A stretch of DNA of 41,325 nucleotides from Lysinibacillus parviboronicapiens (GTDB lineage Bacteria > Bacillota > Bacilli > Bacillales_A > Planococcaceae), in the NCBI RefSeq assembly GCF_003049575.1, contig NZ_PYWI01000030.1, positions 1 to 41,325 on the forward strand, written 5' to 3'. Below, piece by piece: positions 17,915-25,720 of this stretch. Made by a program: the position numbers and the translations under genes. Numbering within the stretch: position 1 is the first letter of the stretch; each line of letters begins with the position of its first letter. The notes under the pieces are model-generated. The model did not search any database, was not told the DNA's origin, and saw only the letters and a program-made list of their open reading frames with translations.

Positions 17915-18707
17915 ATTTAGGTTGACGCTTGAAATGTGGCTGACGTTTTTCAACAAAGGCAGCACAGCCCTCAGAAAAATCAGCACCTACAAATGGGGTA
18001 GAACCTTGCCATAACTTTGGCACACTATCTACACACTCTTGGACAGATTGTTTGACGGCGAGTAATGATTGTGGTGACATACCAGCGACAAGTTTCCCCA
18101 TACGAATCATGTACTTATTTAAGTCCTTTTCAGCGACTAAATAGTTTAAGAGCCCAAGTTTGAAAGCTTCTTCTGCTTTAAACATACGCCCTGTAAATAC
18201 TAAATCCTTCGTGGTAGATGGACCAACAAGCTGGACTAAGCGTTGAGCAAATTTGTTATTGAGGGTAATTCCTAATTTACCCACTGGAATCCCTAATTTT
18301 GCTTTTTCAGAACCGATGCGGATATCGCAGGCTAATGCAAGTTCTAAACCAGCGCCCATTGCAGGCCCATTGATAACGCCGATTGTTGGAATGGGCAATC
18401 GTTCAATTGTTGAGATGGTTTTTTCCATATGTACAAATGCTTCTTCCGCTTTTTCCAACGAGATAGCATTGAATTCTTTAATATCGGAACCAGCTGTGAA
18501 GTTTTCACCAGAACCTCGTAAAATGAGCACTTTATTTTTAGGATTATCCAATACTTGTAGTGCAATCTTTGCTAATTGATCCCACATATTTGCTGTTAGT
18601 GCATTTTTCGCCTGAGGACGGTGGATTGTAATAATGGCTAGTCCAGCAGTTTCCTGATAGATAATTTTAGCATCCTCTGCTTCAAGTCGTGTCGTTCTTA
18701 CTTGCAT
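17913..18707 (-). CDS. Enoyl-CoA hydratase/isomerase (crotonase) family protein
   Basis: The 264-residue protein has the crotonase fold. The oxyanion-hole segments are visible: ENFTAGSDIKEF (usually FSAGADL) and INGPAMGAGLELALACDIRI. In classic hydratases a Glu follows Pro in the next block (FxxPE); here it reads GIPVGKLG, so that Glu is Val, and the second catalytic Glu is not obvious. It may therefore be an isomerase, hydrolase or other crotonase rather than a hydratase. A GTG at 18725 is in frame, but the G-rich site (GGGGGG) lies 9 bases before ATG 18707, which I take as the start. No fatty-acid oxidation genes adjoin it. Confidence 0.85.
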   Translation of the reverse strand: MQVRTTRLEAEDAKIIYQETAGLAIITIHRPQAKNALTANMWDQLAKIALQVLDNPKNKVLILRGSGENFTAGSDIKEFNAISLEKAEEAFVHMEKTISTIERLPIPTIGVINGPAMGAGLELALACDIRIGSEKAKLGIPVGKLGITLNNKFAQRLVQLVGPSTTKDLVFTGRMFKAEEAFKLGLLNYLVAEKDLNKYMIRMGKLVAGMSPQSLLAVKQSVQECVDSVPKLWQGSTPFVGADFSEGCAAFVEKRQPHFKRQPK

Positions 18708-18725
18708 AATTGAAAAGCCCCCCAC

Positions 18726-19061
18726 ATTAAGATAATATCCTTATTATATAACACAAACGGCAATAAACACTAAATTATACGAATTTTCATGTAAATTTAG
18801 TCTGTTACACAAGAAAAGAGGCAAATTCAAGAAATTGTACTACAACAGTGGGATGTAGATTTACTATTGTAATAAAGCAAAAGATGTGAGAAACTATTTT
18901 CAGAACATGTGTTTCTTTATTACGAAAGAGGCATTTCCATGTTAGAAGCGATGGCGTTCATCATGTTACAGATTATCCGACACTAAGTTTTGGAAAAATA
19001 TCCATTGCACACACCTCAAATTAATATAAAATAGAATAATAATTACCTGCACCAGCAAATA
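18726..19061. other. Intergenic stretch between divergent genes
   Basis: This space should hold the promoters of the crotonase (minus) and the recombinase-like gene (plus). A minus-strand TATAAT lies near 18740. I see no gene, RNA or terminator in the remainder. Confidence 0.4.
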
Positions 19062-19074
19062 AGGAGGTATTTTA

Positions 19075-19950
19075 ATGATTGCATTATGGGATGCTTGGGA
19101 AAGTTACTTATTGTTATTAAATTCTTTGAAGAAAAGTGCAGCAACAAAAAAGCAATATAATCTGGATGGACAGCAATTTTTAACATTTGCAAATAAGGAA
19201 AACTATCTTTTTTTGGACAACCAATTTAAAGAATTATTATTTTTATATAGTAATCATCTGAAGGAAATGTATGCGAATGTGAATACGTACAATCATAAAA
19301 TTGCTACACTTCGTAGTTTTGTGGAATTTGTATTTTTACGTGAGTGGGTTGAACCATTTGATTATCAATTGATTTTACAACCAATGAAGAGAGAGAAAGA
19401 AGCATTAAAAATACTGTCAAAAGAGCAATTAATAAAGATAGTTGATGTATGGCCAACATATTTTCAATTTGCCAAAACAAAAGAGCATGTATGGCTAGCA
19501 AGACGCAACGGCTGTATTGTACAAATGTTACTGGAGACAGGGTGCAAACCGGCAGAGCTTGTACGCATGAAATGGACGCATTTACTTACAGATGCCTCAC
19601 TAATTTATGTATCTAACAATAACGGTCGAAGAGAAATTAAACTTTCGAATATTCTAATTGAGATGTTGCAGCATTACAAAGTAGCAACCGAAGAAATTCA
19701 TCAGGAGAAGGTTGGGGAATGGCTGTGGGTGAGTGAAGCGAGCCAGACAAAATCCATCACAACAAAGACTGTAGAGCGCATATTCCAAACAATTTCAAAA
19801 GAAATTGGGACGGCTGTCCGAGCAACTGATTTACGTTATACAGTGATACAAAAGGCCTTACAAAGTGAAAAAACAATTGAAATTATTCAACAAAAAATGG
19901 GTTATGTACGAAAGTGGGTATTAACGGAAAGAGGAGAACGTTTTAAATAG
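19075..19950 (+). CDS. Tyrosine-recombinase-fold protein lacking catalytic residues
   Basis: Length (291) and architecture match an XerC/D-type recombinase: an N-terminal SAM-like core-binding part (about 1-105, with KKSAATKKQYNLD and HKIATLRSFVEF) and a C-terminal catalytic fold. The catalytic set is largely gone. The first Arg (TGxRxxEL) reads TGCKPAEL, with K158. The HxxR box reads TDLR (251-254), keeping only the Arg. The LGH box reads MGY (275-277). No Tyr follows where the nucleophile should be; the protein ends within 14 residues. The frame is otherwise clean, with a consensus AAGGAGGT 5 bases before ATG 19075, so it is expressed rather than decayed. It may bind DNA without cutting. 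An intact relative lies at 24148. Confidence 0.75.
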   Translation: MIALWDAWESYLLLLNSLKKSAATKKQYNLDGQQFLTFANKENYLFLDNQFKELLFLYSNHLKEMYANVNTYNHKIATLRSFVEFVFLREWVEPFDYQLILQPMKREKEALKILSKEQLIKIVDVWPTYFQFAKTKEHVWLARRNGCIVQMLLETGCKPAELVRMKWTHLLTDASLIYVSNNNGRREIKLSNILIEMLQHYKVATEEIHQEKVGEWLWVSEASQTKSITTKTVERIFQTISKEIGTAVRATDLRYTVIQKALQSEKTIEIIQQKMGYVRKWVLTERGERFK

Positions 19951-20003
19951 TGCGTGCAGGAAATAGTATCATTATCATTCAACTAATCGCTGCACGCTAT
20001 TTT
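19945..20003. terminator. Bidirectional terminator
   Basis: AAATAGTGCGTGCAG pairs with CTGCACGCTATTT (one bulge or wobble) around a 30-base loop, between two convergent stop codons. Confidence 0.7.
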
Positions 20004-20856
20004 ACAAGTGATTCAAAGCTTTAACAGTTACTTTTACAGATAATTCGTGTTTACCGCCTGTATAAACACCTTCGACAGGGCTTATATCTGAGTAATCTCG
20101 CCCAATACATAAGATGATGTGATTTTCTAGTACTTCCACATTATTTGTTGGGTCTAAACCAATCCATCCAATACCGGGAATCATTACTTCTACCCAAGCA
20201 TGTGTAGCTATATCGCCGATTAGGGCAGAGTTGTCATCGACATATAAATAACCACTCACATAACGTGCGGGAATGCCCTTTGCTCGTAAAACGGCAAGCA
20301 TGACATGTGTGAAATCCTGACAAACGCCTCTTTTTAAAATGAAAGCCTGACTTGCAGTTGTGGTTACATCTGTAGCATCTGAATCATATTCAAATGTTGA
20401 ATATAAATACTGCATTAAATTAAGGGAAAATAGCACTGGGTTTTCGGCATGACCAATCGCATGATAAACTTCCTCTAACTGTACTTCGGTCATAAAGGTA
20501 AAGTTAGTTGACTTTAAATAGGGTAAATAATGCTCATAAAAAAGTTGAGAATGAAAAATTGTTTGCATCTCTGGTGAATATTGAATACGGTGTATAAATG
20601 GCGCTCGTTGAATACTCACAATAGATGTTGTCTGAATTTCTAGCTCTTGGTGTTGCTCTGGGATATAAAAAGTTCCGACAGTGTTTCCCCAAATGTCCAA
20701 ATGCTCACGCGTGAGTGAAGAAGGTGTAATTGTGATACGATAAGAGAGTAAGCGCTGTCGTTCATCGCTCCTAGGCTTTAAGCGGATTGTGTTCAAACTT
20801 TGATCGACTTCAGACTCATATTGAAAAATATTTGTATGCTGAATTTCAAATTTCAT
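20002..20856 (-). CDS. Transglutaminase-like cysteine peptidase, last gene of operon
   Basis: The 284-residue protein has the bacterial transglutaminase domain layout: an N-terminal beta domain (about 1-110, starting MKFEIQHTNIFQYES) and a transglutaminase core with the catalytic Cys in RGVCQDFTHVML, His in THAWVEVMIPG and Asp in GLDPTNN. The triad is intact. Members of this branch occur with circularly permuted ATP-grasp and alpha-E proteins and are thought to cleave or remodel an amide or peptide made by the ligase. The frame is open to 20961, inside the upstream gene, but AAAAGGAAG lies about 9 bases before ATG 20856, which I take as the start. It is the third gene of the operon. Confidence 0.88.
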   Translation of the reverse strand: MKFEIQHTNIFQYESEVDQSLNTIRLKPRSDERQRLLSYRITITPSSLTREHLDIWGNTVGTFYIPEQHQELEIQTTSIVSIQRAPFIHRIQYSPEMQTIFHSQLFYEHYLPYLKSTNFTFMTEVQLEEVYHAIGHAENPVLFSLNLMQYLYSTFEYDSDATDVTTTASQAFILKRGVCQDFTHVMLAVLRAKGIPARYVSGYLYVDDNSALIGDIATHAWVEVMIPGIGWIGLDPTNNVEVLENHIILCIGRDYSDISPVEGVYTGGKHELSVKVTVKALNHL

Positions 20857-20917
20857 AGTGTCCGCTTCCTTTTCATTACTGACTTGCTTGTTGAAAGGGA
20901 GCTGTATGTTGTTCCTT

Positions 20918-21883
20918 TCATAATTGCGCGCTGGGTTCATATAAATGATAAGTTGTTGCAAATGTATGACTAAAATCGATACATTGCCACAATCTTTCCT
21001 CCATTGAAAAAATAGCTTCTTCTAATGTGATTGTCAATACGTCTATATTAATCATTGCTACTAGTAAAGCTTTTAACGGATTGTTGACTGCTAAAAATCG
21101 AGCAGATAGATGGTCTTTTTCAATATGCATAAAGGCCTCTTCTAGTTTATTGAAACAAAACATTACTGAGCTTGGAAAATGTTCATCATGTAATAGATAT
21201 TGAATGACACAAGCCAAGTTCGTTTGGCGATGCTTTCTTAAATAAGATTCTGTCGCTTTCGATAAATCTAACAGAAACGCTCCGTCCGCTTCTTGTATGG
21301 AACTTGCCATCTGTTTTTGTTGCTCTAGCATAATTAATGCCATACGAATCGTTTTTTCCGCCCGTTCCATCCATTTTCCGACTTGCATAAAATAAAACGG
21401 TAAATCCCGATCCATGGAACCTTCAATTAACCCTGTTACAGTCAAGGATGTCTTTCGCACATTTTGTAAAAAATAGTTAAGCGATATGAGTGGAAAAGGT
21501 TTTTCACGTTCAATAATTTCCTGCTGTAAATATAAATAGAAAGAGTTCTGCAATTCCCAAAGCTCGATAGGGATACTATCACGTGTTATGCGTGCATTTT
21601 CTCGAATTGCACGCAAGGTTGCAAGGAGGGCATTACTATTTTTTTCGGAAAATAATAGATATTCAATAAGTGGATTGACACGTCTGGATTCATAATACGA
21701 CATAAATTCTTCTTTTGACGCACAAATATCTAATATGGCTTCCCAATGATCGATATATTCATTTTCCTTCCCAGATTGCTCCAACATATTCAACAGCTGT
21801 ACTTGTAATATATGTGCGTTCGTTTCTGTTCGTTCGCTATATCTTGCCATCCAGTATAGTGCATCTGCTACTCGACTTAGCAT
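20918..21883 (-). CDS. Alpha-E domain protein (DUF403 type)
   Basis: This 321-residue, almost all-helical protein begins MLSRVADALYWMARYSERTE, the hallmark of alpha-E proteins, and has further family blocks (NARITRDSIPIELWE, LEGSMDRDLPFYFMQVGKWMERAEKT). No catalytic site is known for the family; it is found next to circularly permuted ATP-grasp ligases and transglutaminases. Its start lies within the last 47 bases of the ATP-grasp gene, so translation is probably coupled, and the transglutaminase starts 61 bases after it. It may hold the ligase or its substrate; this is inference from context. Confidence 0.88.
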   Translation of the reverse strand: MLSRVADALYWMARYSERTETNAHILQVQLLNMLEQSGKENEYIDHWEAILDICASKEEFMSYYESRRVNPLIEYLLFSEKNSNALLATLRAIRENARITRDSIPIELWELQNSFYLYLQQEIIEREKPFPLISLNYFLQNVRKTSLTVTGLIEGSMDRDLPFYFMQVGKWMERAEKTIRMALIMLEQQKQMASSIQEADGAFLLDLSKATESYLRKHRQTNLACVIQYLLHDEHFPSSVMFCFNKLEEAFMHIEKDHLSARFLAVNNPLKALLVAMINIDVLTITLEEAIFSMEERLWQCIDFSHTFATTYHLYEPSAQL

Positions 21884-23324
21884 GCTGTATTTCCTCCTTT
21901 AATATCCACGTATCTTTTGCTCCTCCACCTTGTGAAGAATTGACAACTAATGATCCTTCTTTTAAGGCAACACGTGATAAACCTCCAGGTAGTACATAAA
22001 TGTCATCACCCTTCATGACGTACACACGTAAATCGACATGACAAGGATAAAATCGCCCATCCTGATAAGCAGGGGCACGTGACAATTGAATAGTTGGTTG
22101 AGCAATGTATTGATGAGGATTTTCTAAAATTTTCTGCCGGAAAAGCGCTATGTCCTCGTCACTAGCATGTGGTCCGATAAGCATATCATAACCACCAGAA
22201 GCACTGACATTTTTTACAACAAGTTCGTGTAAATGATCGAGTACCCATGCACGTTGCTCATCATCATGTAAAAGATATGTTACCACATTTTCTAAAATTG
22301 GTTCCTCTTTTAAATAGTAACGAATCATATCGGGCACATAAACATAGATGGCCTTATCATCCGCTACGCCATTTCCTACAGCATTTAAAATCGCAACATT
22401 TCCTGCCTTATAAGCAGCCATAATATTCGCTACACCTAATAAAGAATCCTCGCGAAATACTGTTGGGTCTAAAAAATCATCATCAATTCGGCGATAAATA
22501 ATATCTACTTGCTCTAGCCCATAAATTGTCTTCATATACACCATGTCACCCTGTACAATCAAATCTCGCCCTTCTACAAGCGGAATATTCAGCTGCTGTG
22601 CTAAAAAGACATGATCATAATAGGCTGAATTATACATGCCTGCTGTTAATAAGACAGCTTTAGGATCAGCACTGGCATCTAGTTTACGTGGACGATGTGC
22701 AAGGAGTGCCTTTTTCATAAACGCCATCTGTCTTTCGAGTGAAAGGATTGTATGCTTTGAGAAAAATTCTGGATACACTTCCTTCATTACATGACGATTT
22801 TGGAATACATACGACATGCCTGAGGGATTACGTAAATTATCTTCTAACACACGGTACACACCATTTTCATCGCGAATTAGATCAATACCTGCTAAAAAAA
22901 TATGATTATCAATGGGTATTTGTACACCTACTATTTCTTTAAAATAATATGGATTGCTTTTTACAAGCCATTTCGGAATGACACCATCTTGTATAATAAT
23001 CTGTTCATGATAGACATCATGTAAAAAACAATTCAAGGCTTCGACACGTTGTTTCATACCCGCTTCAATCACTGCCCATTGCTTATTAGGAATGATAATT
23101 GGAACAAAATCGAAGGGCATTGTTCGCTCCGTTCCACCCTGTGCACCATATACAGTAAATGTAATACCTTGTCTTAGGAAGCTCGATTGGGCTTGTTGAT
23201 TTTTTTCTTCTAGCTGTTCTTTTGAAAATGCGCCTAACTTACGATGGAAGGACCGGTAGTGTGGTTTGGGTTGATTTCCATCTAGCATTTCATCAAAAAA
23301 CAAACCGGATTCGTACAATTTCAT
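21837..23324 (-). CDS. Circularly permuted ATP-grasp protein, first gene of operon
   Basis: The 495-residue protein matches circularly permuted ATP-grasp type 2 (DUF404/DUF407). Typical blocks are MPFDFVPIII near residue 75, IFLAGIDLIRDENGVYRVLEDNLRNPSGMSY split over about 155-190, NAVGNGVADDKAIYVYVPD, VVKNVSASGGYDMLIGP, and the late LRVYVMKGDDIYVLPGGLSRVA. ATP-grasp enzymes join a carboxylate to an amine through an acyl phosphate. This branch is predicted to make a small peptide or modify a protein end; the substrate is not known. GGAGG lies 10 bases before ATG 23324. The frame is open further upstream, but no better site is there. It opens the operon with the alpha-E and transglutaminase genes. 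Confidence 0.9.
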   Translation of the reverse strand: MKLYESGLFFDEMLDGNQPKPHYRSFHRKLGAFSKEQLEEKNQQAQSSFLRQGITFTVYGAQGGTERTMPFDFVPIIIPNKQWAVIEAGMKQRVEALNCFLHDVYHEQIIIQDGVIPKWLVKSNPYYFKEIVGVQIPIDNHIFLAGIDLIRDENGVYRVLEDNLRNPSGMSYVFQNRHVMKEVYPEFFSKHTILSLERQMAFMKKALLAHRPRKLDASADPKAVLLTAGMYNSAYYDHVFLAQQLNIPLVEGRDLIVQGDMVYMKTIYGLEQVDIIYRRIDDDFLDPTVFREDSLLGVANIMAAYKAGNVAILNAVGNGVADDKAIYVYVPDMIRYYLKEEPILENVVTYLLHDDEQRAWVLDHLHELVVKNVSASGGYDMLIGPHASDEDIALFRQKILENPHQYIAQPTIQLSRAPAYQDGRFYPCHVDLRVYVMKGDDIYVLPGGLSRVALKEGSLVVNSSQGGGAKDTWILKEEIQHAKSSSRCTILDGKI

Positions 23325-23401
23325 AGGTGAATCGCCTCCAAATTTAAGTAGTAGTGAAAACATGTTACACTAGTAAGAAATACATAAAAGGAGCTAGCAA
23401 G

Positions 23402-23818
23402 ATGACAATTATTAATTTAATGCAAGCATATGAGCTGGACAAGCTTTCTAAACTAGGTTTAACAGACGAGGAGATAATACGCACTTTACAATCTGGAGAT
23501 GTATCCGCATGGCAGGAAAAGATTCCTCAATTTGAATTTCATGAAACTACAGCACTCTTTCAAGAAGGGAAACATTTGTTCCTTGGTGCGTTGCATGGCA
23601 ATTATCGTGTGAAGTATGTAACATTGCCAGGAATTCAACGTTTACTACAACTTCGTTTTCAACTAGAAGAGGGTGAGGATTATCAATTATTAGAAACAGG
23701 CATTCAATATTTGTCCTGTAATGAGGAGATTGTGACGAAGTTACAAAATCTGCTATCAGCTAATTGGCATCTTACAAAACAAGAAGATGGAACATATAGT
23801 ATTTTTGTCAAACAATAA
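23402..23818 (+). CDS. Unknown 138-residue protein divergent from ATP-grasp operon
   Basis: I do not recognise this protein. It is soluble and mixed alpha/beta, with no signal or membrane segment. An N-terminal helical part includes LGLTDEEIIRTLQSGD, which looks like a short helix-turn-helix or UBA-like turn, followed by a beta-rich middle (KHLFLGALHGNYRVKYVTLPG) and an acidic C-terminal part. The start is ATG 23402 with AAAGGAG 8 bases upstream; an earlier ATG at 23354 lacks a site. It is divergent from the ATP-grasp operon across 77 bases, so the two may share control. A terminator follows at 23985. Confidence 0.75.
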   Translation: MTIINLMQAYELDKLSKLGLTDEEIIRTLQSGDVSAWQEKIPQFEFHETTALFQEGKHLFLGALHGNYRVKYVTLPGIQRLLQLRFQLEEGEDYQLLETGIQYLSCNEEIVTKLQNLLSANWHLTKQEDGTYSIFVKQ

Positions 23819-23984
23819 CATCGAACCAAATAATTCCACCCGCGTTATGAGACGAATCGACATGTATAGTTATCCACCTATTAAATTTTCAAATCGTCTC
23901 ACAGTATTTTTCCGTCCTAGAGTTTAATATTCGTATAGTTGGCTATTTATGCTTAAAATCAAATTAATTTTATAAAAAACAATA
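23819..23984. other. First part of the 329-base gap before the recombinase gene
   Basis: Nothing recognisable is seen between the unknown gene and its terminator. The rest of the gap holds the terminator, LexA-like box and leader hairpin listed separately. Confidence 0.4.
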
Positions 23985-24025
23985 AAAAGATGGTTTTCTA
24001 GAAACTTAGAAAATCATCTTTTATT
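23985..24025 (+). terminator. Terminator after unknown 138-residue gene
   Basis: A 15-base stem (AAAAGATGGTTTTCT with AGAAAATCATCTTTT, one wobble) and an 8-base loop, about 165 bases past the stop codon. Confidence 0.7.
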
Positions 24026-24036
24026 ATCATTAATAA

Positions 24037-24052
24037 CAGAACGTTTGTTCTG
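24037..24052 (+). promoter_or_regulatory. LexA-like SOS box CAGAACGTTTGTTCTG
   Basis: The sequence is a perfect palindrome in its arms and has the core GAAC-N4-GTTC of the Bacillus SOS box (CGAACATATGTTCG type). It lies 96 bases before the tyrosine recombinase gene, just upstream of a TGCTATAAA promoter-like site at 24076-24084. SOS control of the recombinase is inference. Confidence 0.55.
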
Positions 24053-24084
24053 TGTTTTAAAAAAGGGCATTTTTTTGCTATAAA

Positions 24085-24115
24085 GTTCCCAAATTTATAT
24101 TTGGGAACGTTTTTT
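24085..24115 (+). terminator. Leader stem-loop with T run before recombinase gene
   Basis: GTTCCCAAAT pairs with ATTTGGGAAC over a 4-base loop, followed by GTTTTTTCG. If transcription starts at the TGCTATAAA site just before it, the hairpin would act as an attenuator. A second promoter-like TGGTAAAAT at 24118-24126 lies beyond it. Confidence 0.7.
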
Positions 24116-24147
24116 CGTGGTAAAATGGACAATATAGAGGTGATTTT

Positions 24148-25122
24148 ATGCAAAAAACACAGCTCCCAAAAATAATGAAGGACTTCCTTGTGTATTTAAC
24201 AACTATCAAGGGAAAATCACAGCGAACAAGAAAGGAATATGAATACGATCTCACATTGTTTTTTCGTTTCCACATGGCCGCACAAAATGACATGGACCTT
24301 ACAGAAATTACTAAAATAAATATTGATACTATTACAATAGAAGAAATCCGTGAAATTACATTGGAGGATCTCTATTTATTTATGGAGTATTGTGAAGTAC
24401 AACGTCAAAATTCTGCTTCAGCTAGAGCGCGAAAAGTAGCGACATTAAAATCATTTTTCAAATACATTAAAGGAAAACGTCGACTTATAGAGGAGAATCC
24501 AGCAGATGAATTAGAAACACCGAAAATTGCGCGTAGGAAACCTGTTTATATGAATATGGAAGAGGCAAGTCTATTTATCGATGGCATTCAGCTAAATCGT
24601 GCTTCACCTCGAAACTACTGCATGATGATGTTTTTCTTAAATCTAGGCATTCGAGTAACAGAGCTTTGTCAATTAAATAAGGCATCGATTCAAGGTAGGT
24701 ACCTAACCGTTATCGGCAAAGGCAATAAAGAGCGTACCGTTTATTTAAACGATAGCTGCATGCAGGCTCTAGCAGATTATGAGCAAAGTGGTAAGACTGC
24801 CTATAGAGGAGAAGGAGATGAGCCTTTGTTTGTTTCCCAAAAAGGAACACGCTTTACACGTCAAACTGTAGCAAAGCTTGTTAAGCAAATAAATAAACAA
24901 TCTGGACTACAAAAGGAAAGACTGACACCTCATAAGTTACGCCATACATCCGCAACAATGATGTACAAGGCAGGGGCAGATATCCGAAGTCTTCAGCATA
25001 TTTTGGGCCATTCAAGTGTGGCGACGACGCAAATATATACACATATTGAAGATGAAGAGCTGCAACATGTACTTGAAAACAATCCGTTTAATATTGTTCG
25101 TGAAAGCGATAGTCCTGTGTGA
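24148..25122 (+). CDS. Intact XerC/D-type tyrosine recombinase
   Basis: The 324-residue protein has a core-binding domain (about 5-115) and a complete catalytic domain. R169 is in LGIRVTEL, the beta-hairpin Lys in GKGNKER (about 189-195), H262 and R265 in PHKLRHTSAT, H288 in LGHSS and the nucleophile Y297 in QIYTH. It cuts and rejoins DNA at a specific site through a Tyr-DNA bond. It differs from the housekeeping XerC/XerD by a longer linker in the first domain (about 45-75). The ATG 24148 has GAGGTGA upstream. There are no phage genes or clear attachment sites beside it, so it is probably a resident recombinase and not a mobile-element integrase. A LexA-like box and a hairpin lie upstream. 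Confidence 0.88.
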   Translation: MQKTQLPKIMKDFLVYLTTIKGKSQRTRKEYEYDLTLFFRFHMAAQNDMDLTEITKINIDTITIEEIREITLEDLYLFMEYCEVQRQNSASARARKVATLKSFFKYIKGKRRLIEENPADELETPKIARRKPVYMNMEEASLFIDGIQLNRASPRNYCMMMFFLNLGIRVTELCQLNKASIQGRYLTVIGKGNKERTVYLNDSCMQALADYEQSGKTAYRGEGDEPLFVSQKGTRFTRQTVAKLVKQINKQSGLQKERLTPHKLRHTSATMMYKAGADIRSLQHILGHSSVATTQIYTHIEDEELQHVLENNPFNIVRESDSPV

Positions 25123-25132
25123 CTATCGTTTT
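25107..25132 (+). terminator. Terminator overlapping recombinase stop codon
   Basis: CGATAGTC pairs with GACTATCG around a 6-base loop, followed by TTTT. The stop codon TGA lies at the loop and 3' arm. Confidence 0.7.
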
Positions 25133-25158
25133 AATTTTGGAAAATTGCTATAAAATAA

Positions 25159-25187
25159 TTGACGAACGCAGCAATCTGTTATATATT
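25159..25187 (+). promoter_or_regulatory. Sigma-A promoter of first tiny paralogue
   Basis: TTGACG (25159) and TATATT (25182) are 17 bases apart. CTGTTATA occurs at 25176, across the -10, and again at 25206, exactly 30 bases later, where it forms the dyad CTGTTATAAAACAG in the early transcript. The second promoter at 25522 has the same arrangement. Confidence 0.72.
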
Positions 25188-25243
25188 AAATAAAAATAAT
25201 ACAAACTGTTATAAAACAGATTTGTTCTTAGGAGGATTTTAAT

Positions 25244-25393
25244 ATGTCAAAGTATCGAGATGGATATGAATTTTATTGTGAAATGTGCGAGCGTTATGGT
25301 TTGGAGCCAATCTCATTCCGCTATTATATCATCCAGCTATCACAGGAGCAGTTGTCTGCATATAACATGCAAGCGAAGCAATTAGGCATCTAA
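25244..25393 (+). CDS. Tiny paralogous protein A (49 residues), unknown
   Basis: The 49-residue protein begins MSKYRDGYEFYCEMCERYGLE and ends with an LSQEQLSAYN helix. It is a close paralogue of the protein at 25721: both share the pattern Y-R-x-G-Y-E-F-Y-x-x-M-C-E-x-x-G-L-E-P-I and Y-Y-I-x-x-L-S-Q-E-Q-L-x-A-Y-N. It is soluble and aromatic-rich, with two Cys in the first half (CEMC) and no signal peptide. GGAGG lies 8 bases before ATG 25244. The gene has its own promoter and terminator. I know of no function; conservation between two copies indicates a real protein. Confidence 0.75.
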   Translation: MSKYRDGYEFYCEMCERYGLEPISFRYYIIQLSQEQLSAYNMQAKQLGI

Positions 25394-25448
25394 TTATTAT
25401 TGCGCTAAAGGATGTGGTTATTACGGAAATCGACGCGAATATTTTATG

Positions 25449-25488
25449 AAAAGCCCAGCCATACTGATAAATATGGACTGGGCTTTTA
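25449..25488 (+). terminator. Terminator after tiny paralogue A
   Basis: AAAAGCCCAGCCATA pairs with TATGGACTGGGCTTTT (one bulge), followed by a T-rich tail. Confidence 0.85.
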
Positions 25489-25521
25489 TATTTTTTTAAA
25501 GAAATATCAGAAAATTTATTA

Positions 25522-25550
25522 TTGACTTAGTAAAATCTCTGTTATATATT
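25522..25550 (+). promoter_or_regulatory. Sigma-A promoter of tiny paralogues B and C
   Basis: TTGACT (25522) and TATATT (25545) are 17 bases apart. CTGTTATA is at 25539 and again at 25569, a 30-base spacing identical to the first promoter. The match extends over most of the promoter and leader, so this is either a duplicated regulatory unit or a conserved operator pair. Confidence 0.75.
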
Positions 25551-25603
25551 ATTTATACAAAAGTAATTCTGTTATAGTACAACTTAATAAGGAGTGAATG
25601 ATG

Positions 25604-25675
25604 ATGTCGCATTATCCACATGGCTATGATTATTATGTAAAGAAATGCGCGCACTTTGATCACGACAACAATTAG
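25604..25675 (+). CDS. Tiny paralogue B, short form (23 residues)
   Basis: The peptide MSHYPHGYDYYVKKCAHFDHD aligns with the first 17 residues of its two neighbours (G-Y-x-Y-Y/F and the Cys) and then stops. Three ATG codons in a row occur (25598, 25601, 25604); AAGGAG at 25589 is best spaced for the last. It could be a truncated copy or a real short form. It is the first gene of a transcript that continues into paralogue C, 45 bases on. Confidence 0.5.
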   Translation: MSHYPHGYDYYVKKCAHFDHDNN

Positions 25676-25720
25676 CATACACAACAATGCAGCGTTACAT
25701 ATGAAAGGGAGTTAATTAGC

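Noticed and set aside
24148..25122. Phage or ICE integrase with attachment sites
   Set aside because: No phage, conjugation or excisionase genes and no direct repeats next to it; a resident Xer-like recombinase is more likely.
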